Origin: Eustoma russellianum
Lineage: Eukaryota; Streptophyta; Magnoliopsida; Gentianales; Gentianaceae
Direction: 5' to 3'
Assembly (NCBI GenBank): GCA_036186865.1
Contig: AP025040.1
Coordinates: forward strand, 45,448,321 to 45,512,320
Length of the DNA: 64,000 nucleotides
Within the stretch, counting starts at the first letter, position 1; every line of letters begins with the position of its first letter. Made by a program: the position numbers and the translations under genes. Below are positions 23,761-35,015 of the stretch, in pieces. A model generated the notes under the pieces. That model worked only from the letters and a program-made list of their open reading frames with translations, had not been told where the DNA came from and did not search any database.

Positions 23761-23906
23761 ATTGGGAGTTTTATTTATTCCAAAAACCAGAAGCTTTTGT
23801 TTTACAAAAGATTTTATTCCGGAAAAACGTTTTTTTGACCCAAAAAATTTCGTTTTTCCCAACATGAACAGATTAACAGATTACAAAATTTGATTCGATT
23901 AGGCCT

Positions 23907-23918
23907 GCTCTGATACCA
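23907..23918 (-). other. Primer binding site of copia 2
   Basis: TGGTATCAGAGC on the minus strand, two bases from the LTR; complementary to initiator tRNA-Met. Confidence 0.93.
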
Positions 23919-23920
23919 CT

Positions 23921-24740
23921 TGTTGGATTTAATTTAATAAACCCCTGAATAGGACCGTTTAATCGAATCAATGGACAAAGTAACAAAATGCGGAAAATAT
24001 ACCTTGCTCCATTGCCGTTGTTAATCTGATCACGTACACTGCAACTGCTCCGGCTGATGAAGAATCTGGCGTGATCCAAGGATTCACGACCTCCCACCAA
24101 TTGTTGATATGCCCCTTGAACCGGAATCAACAATTCACTGCTTTACCTGATGGAGAGGTTAGGCAGTGTGGACTTTATAGAAAATTTGGCACACCCCCTT
24201 TTCTTTCTGTGTATAAACGTTCTTTTCACTCTCTGTGTGAGGAGGTGAATGCCTCCTCCTCTATTATAGATGGGGAATGGAGGAATCCTGATAGGCATAA
24301 CTGTTAATAGATAGAGATTGCTTATATTCAAGTTATCTCTATCTATTTCCAAATATTATCTAATATTTAATAATAAACATTATCAAATATTATTTAATAT
24401 TTAATTATTGTGCCAACAATTATCTACAAGTCACACGTGGGTTGTCGCCCCTCGGGACCAGATGTCGTAACTTTATGGTCGTTGCACTTTGAGCCCATCC
24501 ATCGCGGTCTCTGACCATATGACTGTCTACATATTCGGGGTTTCCATTTAGACCACACTATACATCCACGAGTATACCCGATGATCACTTAACGTGTGGA
24601 TGTTTTACGTAACAATTAATATTATTACGTGACATATGTGACATATAATATTATCATACATAATGTCCACCTTATGATTAATTCGTATAAACTTTATCAA
24701 CGTGCTGCGCATCACACGTATCTCGAATTAATTCCCAACA
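23921..24740 (-). repeat. 5' LTR of copia 2
   Basis: 820 bp, the partner of 16202-17021, followed by the TSD GCAAC. Confidence 0.96.
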
Positions 24741-24826
24741 GCAACTCCCCGTTATTTTCCGAGTGCTGACCTTTGAACGGCTAAAGCTTTCTTCATGCAA
24801 TTCATATAATGAAAGATGTGTTTTAA

Positions 24827-25033
24827 GTGGCAAGGTGATTGGGGCTAGAACCCCGACGTCCCGAGTTCGAGTCCGTGTGGAGACAATCCTTGTTGAAATA
24901 TTACAAGGGTTGAGTCTCGTGTGTCCTCTCCATTTGCAGGGCTGCCGGTGGAACACATCCCTCGATTTACATCTCACCTGGCTAAGGGCCTCTGGTACAC
25001 GTGGGGGGAGAGGGGAGAACCCACTCCCTCATC
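24827..25033 (+). mobile_element. tRNA-derived SINE, family A, 5'-truncated
   Basis: Begins inside the tRNA-like head (AGTGGCAAGGTGATTGGGGC), keeps box B (GAGTTCGAGTCC), and ends CCCTCATC before an AAAG tail. It is flanked by a 15-bp direct repeat AAAGATGTGTTTTAA (24812-24826 and 25034-25048), a clean retroposition TSD. Confidence 0.88.
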
Positions 25034-25048
25034 AAAGATGTGTTTTAA

Positions 25049-25550
25049 TAATTATCACTAGCTCAGCAGCTTCATAAGTTGGGTGAGTTTTTATATCGAC
25101 TCGAACAAGGTGTCTTCTCACAAGAAAAACTTTCGGCCGTGGAACACTCATCCTGTGCGTATCATTGAAATCGAATTCTTGCCTTTTATAACAAATTTCT
25201 AACTCAAATAACAATTGAGATATGTTTTAGGCCGGATTTTCGCGCAGCTTTGAATACATCACATGACGGTGTGTGGGTGGCTTCATTTCCCTAGGTAATG
25301 GGGATACGATTTGAAAGTCGGTGGTGGTTGTCCTACCACCAATGGACCTGTCGCAATTTCATACATCTGTCGGATTTTAATAATAAAAAGTAATGGCTAG
25401 GGCGAGTACATATTTTGGATAGAACTTATGTAAAGATTGGTTGCAATGTCCATCATTCATGGATCCTTTCGTTAGTCATCAAAATCTAGAGGAATTTTAA
25501 ATATGATTGCGTCGATACAAAATCTAAAAGTTGAAACTAATCCATAAGAG
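25049..25550. other. Non-coding
   Basis: No gene recognised. The last 21 bases (25530-25550) are the left TSD of the next insertion. Confidence 0.45.
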
Positions 25551-25658
25551 GAATTTTAAAAATTCTGTGTGTTTTTAATATATGGATATGGTTGCGTAAA
25601 TCCGATTCTTCATACTATATTATGGATGAGAGCTCTTAAAGTAATGGATAATAGTGTT
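25551..25658 (+). mobile_element. Truncated AU/TS-like SINE
   Basis: The 108-bp insert contains GGATATGGTTGCGTAAATCC, the most conserved part of this SINE group, and ends in TGTT. It is flanked by an exact 21-bp direct repeat (25530-25550 and 25659-25679; begins GTTGAAACTAA). Confidence 0.82.
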
Positions 25659-25679
25659 GTTGAAACTAATCCATAAGAG

Positions 25680-26182
25680 AAGTAAATAATAAGAACCGTG
25701 TGGTTCATATGCCAGTTTGGGCTTTATGATAAGTTTGATATCTTCTTCTTTGTAATTAATTTATTGTCTGACTAGTTCTTCATCATTGTCTAACTTGAGA
25801 TTTGCCAACTCTTTGTGATAGGTAGCTGTAGGTAAATAATTTATGAATATTTTATTAATTAGTCATTGATTAATAGATGTTGACACTTAAACTAGTTTGT
25901 TAACTTGATGTTGATCATTATGTTTAATGTAGAAATGATAAACACATTGTTCATTCTCTTTGTCATGAAGGCATTAGTCAATATGAGTTAGTAAGATCAC
26001 ACGAATAATTCGTATATAAAAGACAAAGATGACATGAATAATTAATTACTGAGCCATTGAAATACGACTTTCAATGTTTATAGTTTTTCGAGGCATTTTT
26101 GCCTTTTTTTCTTTCCTTTTTTGCCTTTCATAGAACTGATTAGACAACTACCATATCGGCATTTGATCCTCCGGAAGAAATT
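25680..26182. other. Non-coding
   Basis: AT-rich, no gene recognised. Confidence 0.45.
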
Positions 26183-26428
26183 AGCCCCAGGGTCATAGTC
26201 CAGTGTTAAGTAACAAAGGTGATTGGGACTAAAATCCCGACGTCCCGAGTTCGAGTCCGTGTGGAGACAATCCTTGTTGAAATATTACAAGGGTTGTCTC
26301 TGGGCTGACTGAGTCTCGTGTGTCCTCCCTCTTTGCAGGGCTGCCGATGGAGCACATCCCTCGATTTACATCCCACCTGCCTAAGGGGCCTCTGGTACAG
26401 ATGGGGGAGAACCCACCCCCTCATCAAA
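26183..26428 (+). mobile_element. tRNA-derived SINE, family A
   Basis: Nearly full-length: box A (CATAGTCCAGTGTTAAG), box B (GAGTTCGAGTCC), the body GGCTGACTGAGTCTCG and GGGCTGCCGATGGAGC, and the end CCCTCATCAAAG. A short TSD AAGAAATT lies at 26175-26182 and 26427-26434. Confidence 0.85.
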
Positions 26429-26434
26429 GAAATT

Positions 26435-28289
26435 GGCATGAAATAACTTGCATGTAAAAAGATAATTGTTTTAATTTACATTAAAAGAAGATTCCACATT
26501 ATGATATAGAACTAAAAGTACATGATATTAATCATAGTTGTAAAAATCAAACTGGTGAATCGATTAATTCAATGATCTGGTGACAAAGTCGGACATTTGC
26601 GGATTAAACCGTTTAAGGATAATGCTACTGACGAAGTCGTGTCTTCATTTGGACCAGAGATGATCCGAATAGCATGTGTGATTTTTTCTTAATGGTTTGA
26701 ACGTGTTTTTCGTGGGATGTTTTGCTGCCATTTTATATGATATGAGCAGACAATGTATGTTGGAAGCTATAAAAGAGTGTCACGTGTATTGTCCTGATGG
26801 TATGCTGCGCCTGCAAGTTCGCAAGGTGGCGTCACTGGATTGCTTGCTGGCACGTGCCTGGTTGGCTGGACCGATCAGGAATGCCTCAAAACTTGTAAGT
26901 GAGGCTGACCAGCAAAGCCGAGGAAGTGGATTCAAGACAAACCTACAGAGAGCAGCCAAGGTGATAGATGACCAAGTTGACTATCTTTGACTCTATCTAA
27001 GTGGATCATACTGATAATGGCCCAAGACTTGACCATGTTGACTGACATCTGGCGAGTGTTCCTTTAGCTGAGCAGAGGTCGAGAAATCCATGTGCTATGT
27101 TATTGGCTTACCAGATGCGGTCGACCTTCACTCTTTCTATGGCCGAGGCGATGCCTTCAGTCGAGACCACAAACTTAAGATTAATATGATTATCCTTAGA
27201 CTTGATTTGGTTGTACATGCATGAGATCTCAGTCAGCCGAAAAGATGACCCGCACTTTCTGGACCGAGCTGGTTTGTTTGTAATTGGACTCATTTGATTG
27301 AGTTGAACCTTGTATTTTACTAAGCCGCCACACTTGTCTTTTTTCAAGACGTTAGGTTTTTGCCTCATCAGTTGCCATTTTGTCTCGTTTAGGCTAATGA
27401 CCTTGAAGTTGATCCATCTACTAACTCAATTGACCTGTCAATTCAATCAGTTAATCCACCATTTCCAACCAATTTTACTATCATTACTATATAAAACCTA
27501 ATAGTTTGATATAGTGATTGATTGGATGAGCCATTAATCCCATGCTCCTACTAGTTTGATATAGTGACTGATTGGCATGAAATTTTAATCAACGCAATCA
27601 TGTCTCCATAACAAACAGATATTAGAGTCTCTTTTTACGGTAGGAAACGTCTACCTGAGATATTTTGTCAACTTAGTCGAACAGCTTCTACAGTAAAAAT
27701 ACACTTCATGAGTTTTAGTTTTCAATCAAACTATAGAAGCTGCTGAGCCACTTGAATACAATCTATCGTACGAGTATCGGCTGAGCTATGTCTTTAAAGG
27801 TGTAAAATTGAGTTTTAAAACAATACCCGATATCAATATGACCACGTTTTAAATCTATAATTTGGCCTCACCAAGGTTAAAATTCAGGCTTTACCAATTG
27901 GGCGACCTTAATTGCATGAGTTTTGTACAAACTTTGTTTTTACAATGACTGTATTTAACCTGTTAATTGATGCACATTAGGTTATTCACGACAAAAACTT
28001 GGAAAGTTCTTTTTATGCGAACGGCTGTGTTTATAATATTTCATATTCTTTAAGTAAATCTCAAAATTTCTGTAATTTAGATTATTTTTCCTCCTGATTG
28101 TATCTAATTCATGTGAATATTTCTCCGTTCATTGCTGAGACTTGCTTTCTTTCTTTTTTAATCTTTTTCATTTTTCATTACTTCTTTATTTGGCTCTTTA
28201 TAAGTTTAATTATACAATTGTGACAACTGACAGGTGTCCCAATCTATGGCCATAAGTTCCACAACCAACATTATTTGTGTTTTCTTTAG
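26435..28289. other. Non-coding; no gene recognised
   Basis: Weak open frames (for example 26697-26990) have no recognisable domain or splice partner. A short direct repeat TAGTTTGATATAGTGA occurs twice around 27500-27560. Confidence 0.45.
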
Positions 28290-28845
28290 GACAATATCCT
28301 CTCACCGTTCTTTCCCTCACTCTGTTGTTCATCGCTCGACAAGTGACAGCAGGATGGATGGTAAGGCTAGATACGGGTGACCCTCATCTAGCCTCACCAC
28401 CCCTCTCTACTGCCACGTGTCGGACGGTGAACAGCGGAGTGAAGAAAAGAGGTATGAGGAGATCCCATCACGTTTCCTTTATCATTCTTCCTCTCACTTT
28501 GTTGTCCATCGCTCGACACATGACAGCAGGAGGGATGGTAAGGCTAGATACGGGTGACCCTCATCTAGCCTCACCACCCCTCTCTATTGCCACGTGTCGG
28601 ACGGTGAACAGTAGATTGAAGGAAAGAGGTGTGAGGAGATCCCATCCCGTTTCCTTTATCATTCTTCCCCTCACTCCGTTGTCCATCGCTCGACACGACA
28701 GCAGGAGGGATGGTAAAGCTAGATACAGGTGACCCTCATCTAGCATCACCATCCCTCTCTACTGCCACGTATCGGACGGTGAACAATGGAGTGAAGGAAA
28801 GAGGTGTGAGAAGATCCCATCCCGTTTCCTTTATCTTAGCTAGTC
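28290..28845 (+). repeat. Tandem array of MITE-like units, about 176 bp x 3
   Basis: GTAAGGCTAG/GTAAAGCTAG recurs at 28361, 28538 and 28713 (spacing 177 and 175 bp). Each unit has the palindromic core GGCTAGAT-CGGGTGACCC-ATCTAGCC, then CCTCACCACCCC, CCACGTGTCGGACGG and GAGGAGATCCC. The same order occurs in the single 178-bp foldback MITE at 60336-60513. The open frame through the array is a by-product of repetition. Confidence 0.85.
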
Positions 28846-29464
28846 ATAGAACTCAAGTCTATCGTCATGTCAACTATCAAATAGAAGGGGGAAAAGTCCA
28901 AATAGCTATCACGAAAGCAGGTGATTTTAATGTAAAAAGTTATATTTTAATATCGGGATTTTCATAGTTCTAACTCCAAAATTTTTTTACAGAAAATGTA
29001 AATCAAAAATCTATGCTAGGTGAAAAGCAGGTGATTTCTGACTATCAATCCTTCGGTTTTCTGTTTCGAGAAAACATGGAGAATGAAAAGACTTTATGAT
29101 TTTCTTACTTTTGCAGTAGAAGTACCTGAGAATCCAAGGAGGCTAGCTATTTTTCGGATTTACTGACCAACTGAACAGTATACTTTTAGATTTTCCCTTT
29201 GCTTTTGGTACAGAAAATTTCATGGTTTCAAATGTTTTCATGTGATTTCAAGAAATTTGTTGGTATTCATATGTAAGCAACACTTGGAGGCTTCACATTT
29301 AAGTTTTGATCTCAAAGATATGTCTCTTCGTTTCTATATGATTTTTAACTTGTGTGTAATATATCGATGAATTTGTTGGTAAACAAGAAAGACGATCATC
29401 ACAAGTAACTAAAATTTATAAATGTAACTTAAGACATTTGATCTTCACACTTCTAACTTTGAGA
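28846..29464. other. Non-coding
   Basis: AT-rich; no gene recognised. Confidence 0.45.
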
Positions 29465-29587
29465 AGTAATGACACAAGAAACAACAACTTTCCGCATTGC
29501 CTTAGAAGCTCCAACATATAGCGGGCGTTGAAGATCGGATGTATGCAACCATGTAATGTGTTAGAAGCACATAGAGGTTGTTTCCCG
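29465..29587 (-). mobile_element. AU/TS-like SINE, interrupted by copia 3
   Basis: On the minus strand it reads GGGAAACAACCTCTATGTGC, ATGGTTGCATACATCCGATC and GGCAATGCGGAAAGTTGTTG, matching the copy at 49925-50075. Its 5' part resumes across copia 3 at 36878-36915 (minus: GCTTGACGCA then ATTATGGATCATCGGGA), so the retrotransposon landed inside this SINE. Confidence 0.78.
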
Positions 29588-30886
29588 TGTTGGAGAATTT
29601 AAGGTTTGGGCTTTGGCCCATCGTTGGAGATTGGAAGATTTGAGCTTTGGCCCATTAATGAATGTTGCAAAACTTGGTTGAGCAACGTACTTTGAGCTTA
29701 ATGAGTTTCCGATAATGATAATCGAAAACTAATGATTCCTTAATTATCTACGTGGCGAGTAGTTAATTTTAGGATGTGGAATCACTCAATTGTGTATTGT
29801 GTGAATGTGAAATTAATGCTCAAAGTGGATGGAAAATGTTGTGGATGGGTGACGTGTCACCCTTATGGAGGAATGCCACGTTGGATGTGTCCATGTGGCG
29901 TAAAAGCTTCTGACGGACATCTCACTTTGATCGATCGATGTCACTTTGATCGATCGATGTGATCGATTGAAGATGGTCAGAAAAGCTTTGAAACATTCTG
30001 TCCGACATCGATCGATTACATCGATCGATCGATGTCACTTCGATCGATCGATGTATCGATCGAAGTTGGACAGAAAGGTTTGTGATGTTTCTGTCTTACA
30101 TCGAACGATTACATCAATCGATCGATGTTGACTTCGATCGATCGATGTATCGATCGAAGTTGGACGGAAATGAGAGGAACGATTCTGACGTACATCGATC
30201 GATGTGATCGATCGATGTAGAACAGCGTGCAGAATCTCTTCAGTTTGAGTGGTTATGTTTCAAACTTGAAACTAACACTATCCTCCTGTTTAAAATAAGA
30301 TCAACCTGTTTTGATCTAACGGTGGTGGAAAAGCAGCTTTAATCTAACGGCCGAGATTTAAACTGTCTTAACCGCTTAACCGAATGTGGTTTCCATCTAA
30401 CGGTCCAGGTTTAAACCTGAGAATCAATCTTTAATCTAAAGGCTGAGATTAAACCTTCCTAATCTAGATAGGAGGTTTTAATCTAACGGTCTAAATCAAA
30501 CTTCGGTTTTGATCCAACGGTCACGGTACCTTGTCCTCCAACCGACTCCCCTATATAAAGAGGGCTAAGGGTGTTCATTTGAGACACACCAAGCTCTAAG
30601 CATTTCATAAGCATTCTGCATTCATAGCACGTGAGTCTTGCATATTGTCCGGGAGAAGTCAGGACACTCTAGCGTTCGAAGGAGTTCGAGTTCAGCAGTG
30701 CCGCTCAACTGAACAGGTACCCGTTGTATCCTGGGAGACGATTGCTCGTACCGGTTGGGCACAGTATACCGGAGCAATACGTCTTAAGGACAGAGTCCTT
30801 GACTCGCCCCGGGTTTGATTTATTTTGTTGTTTCATATACACACAGTGAACGACTGCGTCTTGGTACAGGATTGATTGTGCCAACA
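29588..30886 (+). repeat. 5' LTR of copia 3
   Basis: 1299 bp with a CATCGATCG palindrome cluster (about 29928-30215) and a TATA-like CTATATAAAG at 30551-30560. It differs from the 3' LTR mainly by gain or loss of palindromic units. Confidence 0.95.
29928..30215. repeat. Cluster of CATCGATCGATCGATG palindromes
   Basis: About a dozen self-complementary ATCGATCG blocks, some joined as CATCGATCGATCGATG, separated by short spacers such as AAGTTGGACAGAAAG that repeat two or three times. They lie upstream of the LTR TATA box, that is in the U3 region. Confidence 0.9.
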
Positions 30887-31037
30887 ATCTTAAGACGTAC
30901 TGAATTCAATTAATTTCTGTACCGTTTTTTAATTTGCGCAAAAGCAGTTTCGTACTGATTTGCAGTCTATTTCTACTCCTTTCTTAAATCTGATTCTGTT
31001 CTGATCTATTCGTTTTGATCAACTGAACAGTAATCTG

Positions 31038-34000
31038 ATGGAGAACGCAAGCTCAGGCTCCGTTCATGGCGCAGACATTCAGAGTTCTGCTCCAATGGCA
31101 CCAACTGCTGGGGTGCCAAGACATGCTCCTCCTGCGCAGGGTCCTGTAGTGGCCCAAGTGGAGAAACCGGAGAAGTTCAGTGGGAGCTTCTTCAAGCGCT
31201 GGCAGCAGAAGATGCTGTTCTTCTTGACTGCTGTGGGATTGGCAAATTTCCTGACTGAGGACCCGCCTATGGTGGATCCGTTGGAGGACCAAGCCCAGGA
31301 TATGCAAAACCAACGTTTTGTTGAAGGTTGGAACTTCAACAATTATGTTTGTTTGAGCCATATTTTGAGTTGTTTGGACAACTCCTTGTATGGTTTGTAC
31401 TGTACGTACAAGACCGCAAAGTCTTTGTGGCAGGCTTTGGAAAAGAAATACCGTACGGAGGATGCCGTCACTAAGAAATTTATTGTCGGCAAATTCCTGG
31501 ATTTCAAAATGTCTGATTCTCGCACTGTTGTTTCTCAAGTTGAGGAACTTCAGACTTTGGTTGCCGAGATGGAAGAGGAGGGCATGTTGCTCAGTGAATC
31601 TTTCGTCGTGGCAGCAGTGATTGAGAAGCTACCTCTTTCGTGGATGGAATTCAGAAGCTATCTCAAACACAAGAGAAAGGAGATGACATTGGAAGATCTA
31701 ATTGTTCGACTCCGCATTGAGGAGGACAATCGTAGATCTGAAAGAGCGCCACAATCTAGCTCTGGTCAGGCTAAGGCCCATGTTGCAGAGGCCAAGAAAA
31801 AGAAGAGCCAACTCGGGGTGAACAAGAAAGGCAAGCAGATCGCCAAGAAGTTCACCGGGAAATGCTACAACTGTGGCATTCAGGGGCATGTCAGCAATGA
31901 ATGCAGAAAGCCCAAGAAGAAGCAATCCAAGGCAAAGGCGAACATAGTCGATGCATTGGATGAACTAAATCTCTGTGCGGTAGTCTCAGAGTGCAATGCT
32001 GTGGGGAACGTACGTGAGTGGTGGCTTGATACTGGCGCCACTAGACATGTTTGCTCCAGCAGAGAGATGTTCACGGAATACCAGCCCGGAAACAATGAGC
32101 AACTTTACATGGGAAACTCGGCCTCCTCGAAGATCGAAGGCGAGGGCAAAGTTGTTCTGAAGCTCACATCAGGGAAGCATCTGACTCTGCAGAATGTGCT
32201 ACACGTCCCTGATATTCGGAAGAATTTAGTATTTGGATCTCTTCTAGTCATGCATGGTTTTAGACTAGTGTTAGAATCCAATAAAGTTATTCTTTCGAAA
32301 AATGGCATGTATTTGGGGAAGGGGTACTTGTCGAATAGGATGTTTAAATTGAATGTCATCACTATTGTACCCAAAAGAGATTTGCCCGCAGAGGCTAATA
32401 AAATTGCTTCCTCTTATGCTTACATGCTTGAGTCTTCTTGTTTATGGCATTTTCGTTTGGGACATGTTAATTACAAGTCAATACAACGTATGAGTAATCT
32501 TGACTTATTGCCCAAACTGGACTTTAATAATAAAGGAAAATGTCAAATATGTGTTGAAGCGAATATGGCAAAGGCGCCATTTCCTTCAATAGAAAGGAAC
32601 ACTGAACCTTTTGATTTAATTCATACCGATGTGTGTGATTTAAAGTTTGTGCAAACGAGAGGTGGTAAAAAGTATTTTGTAACTTTTATCGACGATTGCA
32701 TACGATACTGTTATGTATATTTGCTAAGCAGCAAAGACGATGCCCTTGATGCTTTCAAGGATTATAAAAATGAAGTTGAGAATCAACTTAGCAAACGAAT
32801 TAAAGCAACTCGTAGTGATAGAGGTGGCGAATATGATACACCGTTTAATGAATTATGCTCAGAACATGGCATTATTCATCAAACGACTGCACCATATTCA
32901 CCTCAATCGAATGGTATTGCTGAACGCAAGAACCGTACTCTTAAAGAGATGATGAATGCTATGTTGATAAGTTCGGGTTTACCTCAGAACTTGTGGGGGG
33001 AAGCAATCCTCTCAGCCAACGTCATTTTAAATAGAGTTCCATCTAAAAGGATGGATGAAACCCCATTCGAGCTTTGGAAAGGCTACAAGCCTAGTTACAA
33101 ATACTTGAAAGTGTGGGGGTGTCTGTCAAAGGTTGCTGTACCTAAACCAAGACAGGTTAAAATTGGGCCTAAAATGGTTGATTGCATATTTATCGGTTAT
33201 GCAACTAACAGTAGTGCATATCGGTTCTTGGTGCACAAGTCGGATATTCCTGACATACATGAAAACGTTGTCATGGAGTCAAGGAATGCAGTGTTCTTTG
33301 AAGATGTCTTTCCGAGGAAAGACAAAATTCAAGAAGTAACAAGACTTGATAAGCGATTGCGTGAGGCGACTCCTCAAGGAGATGAGGAGCTTCGTCAAAG
33401 CAAGCGTGCCAAAATGCCAACTTCGTTTGGACCGGATTTTCTAACCTATATGGTAGAAAATGAGCCAAGGAACTTTTCCGAGGCTATGTCAACTCCAGAG
33501 GCTTCATTCTGGAAAGAGGCAGTTGACAGTGAAATAGACTCAATTCTTCAGAACCACATTTGGGAGTTGGTTAACCTTCCACCTGGAAGTAAACCACTTG
33601 GTTGTAAGTGGGTTTTCAAGAAGAAACTGAAAGAGGATGGGTCTATTGAAAAGTATAAAGCCAGATTGGTAGCAAAAGGCTATCGACAAAAGGAAGGCTT
33701 TGACTTCTTTGACACCTACTCACCGGTGACTAGGATCACTTCTATAAGGATGCTAGTTGCGATTGCTGCAGTCTATAACTTGGAAATCCATCAGATGGAT
33801 TTAAAGACTGCGTTTCTGAATGGTGAGTTGGAGGAAGAGATTTATATGGAACAACCCGAAGGGTTTGTGGTTCCAGGACAAGAGTCTAAGGTGTGTAGAC
33901 TCGTTAAGTCCTTATACGGACTTAAACAAGCGCCTAAGCAGTGGCACTTGAAATTTGATCAAGCTATGTTAGCTAATGGTTTCAGAATCAATGAGTGTGA

Positions 34001-35015
34001 CAAGTGTGTCTACATTAAGAGCACACAGAATGCTTATGTGATAGTATGTCTCTATGTAGACGACATGCTTATCATGGGAAGTACTCGGGACATAATCTTA
34101 AACACAAAGAAGATGTTGACGAGGAACTTCGATATGAAGGACATGGGAGTTGCCAATGTTATTCTAGGAATAAAGATTTCTAGGATGACTGAGGGACTCG
34201 TGTTGTCACAAACACACTATATTGAGTCTGTCCTAAAACGGTTTAATATGGATGATGTGAAACCGGTAAAGACCCCGCTCGACTTAAGTATACACTTAAG
34301 AAAGAATCGAGGCGAACCTGTTGCCCAGTTGAAATACTCTCAGGTAATCGGGAGTCTGATGTACATAACGAATTGTACAAGACCAGACTTAGCTTGTTCA
34401 GTAAACAAGTTGAGCAGATTTACGAGTAATCCAAGTGATGATCATTGGAAATCTCTTAACAGAGTAATGAGGTATTTAAAATACACAATGTATCATGGAT
34501 TACAATACACGAGATATCCAGCAGTATTGGAAGGATACTGCGATGCAAATTGGATATCAGATAGTAAGGACTCGAAGTCCACCAATGGGTACGTGTTCAC
34601 TATTGGTGGTGCTGCTGTGTCGTGGAAATCCACGAAACAAACCTGTATAGCTCGGTCCACTATGGAAGCTGAGTTCATAGCATTGGACAAAGCTGGGGAA
34701 GAGGCTGAGTGGCTTCGGAATTTTCTGGAAGATATTCCGTGTTGGCCTAAGCCGATAGCTCCTATTAGCATACACTGTGATAGTCAGTCAGCTATAGGAC
34801 GTGCTCAAAGCAGCATCTATAACGGTAAGTCACGACACATACGTCGGAGACATAATACCATTAAATAGTTGATCTCTAATGGCGTGATTTCCATAGATTA
34901 TATAAAATCAATGGAGAATCTTGCGGATCCGCTTACAAAAGGCTTGCCTAGAGATCAGATGTCAAGATTGACAAACGGAATGGGATTGAAGCCCATAATG
35001 CATGAATCTTTGTAA
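31038..35015 (+). pseudogene. Copia 3 gag-pol with one premature stop
   Basis: One frame runs 1276 codons from the ATG at 31038. It has Gag (KFSGSFFKRWQQKM), a CCHC knuckle (CYNCGIQGHVSNEC, about residue 275), protease (WWLDTGATRHVC, about 327), integrase (HFRLGHVNYKS, LIHTDVCDL), RT (QMDLKTAFLNG, LYVDDMLIMG at about 1006) and RNase H (GYCDANWISDS). TAG at 34866-34868 interrupts it. The same frame then reads SNGVISIDYIK and LADPLTKGLPRDQM to TAA at 35013-35015, the expected C-terminus. A single C-to-T change could explain the stop. The other four-fifths of the machinery looks intact by eye. Confidence 0.92.

Larger units (their letters stand above)
21415..23906 (-). other. Long untranslated leader of copia 2
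   Basis: About 2.5 kb between the primer site and gag with no supported coding frame. From 5' to 3' on the minus strand it holds three tRNA-promoter-like modules (23395-23760), a GC-rich stretch (23040-23390), an ATT/AAT-rich tandem repeat (22390-23020) and about 850 bp of non-repetitive sequence. Confidence 0.75.
16202..24740 (-). mobile_element. Ty1/copia LTR retrotransposon 2, full length, 8.5 kb
   Basis: Two 820-bp LTRs (16202-17021 and 23921-24740) differ at one position that I can see (ACCCGATGG versus ACCTGATGG). They are flanked by a perfect TSD GCAAC (16197-16201 and 24741-24745). On the minus strand the primer site TGGTATCAGAGC (23918-23907) lies two bases inside the 5' LTR, and a purine tract AAGTGGGAGAT abuts the 3' LTR. 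The order gag, protease, integrase, RT, RNase H is copia type. An unusually long leader (about 2.5 kb) precedes gag. This is a very recent insertion with a damaged pol frame. Confidence 0.96.

Noticed and set aside
26697..26990. 97-codon frame with a Cys-rich start
   Set aside because: No similarity that I can recognise and no conserved motif pattern.
28277..28967. 151-codon frame with internally repeated protein sequence
   Set aside because: The repetition comes from the 176-bp DNA array. The frame does not persist across all units and lies in MITE-like sequence.
29774..30131. Short frames with repeated SIDRC-like peptides in both copia 3 LTRs
   Set aside because: Translations of the ATCGATCG palindrome cluster, not proteins.
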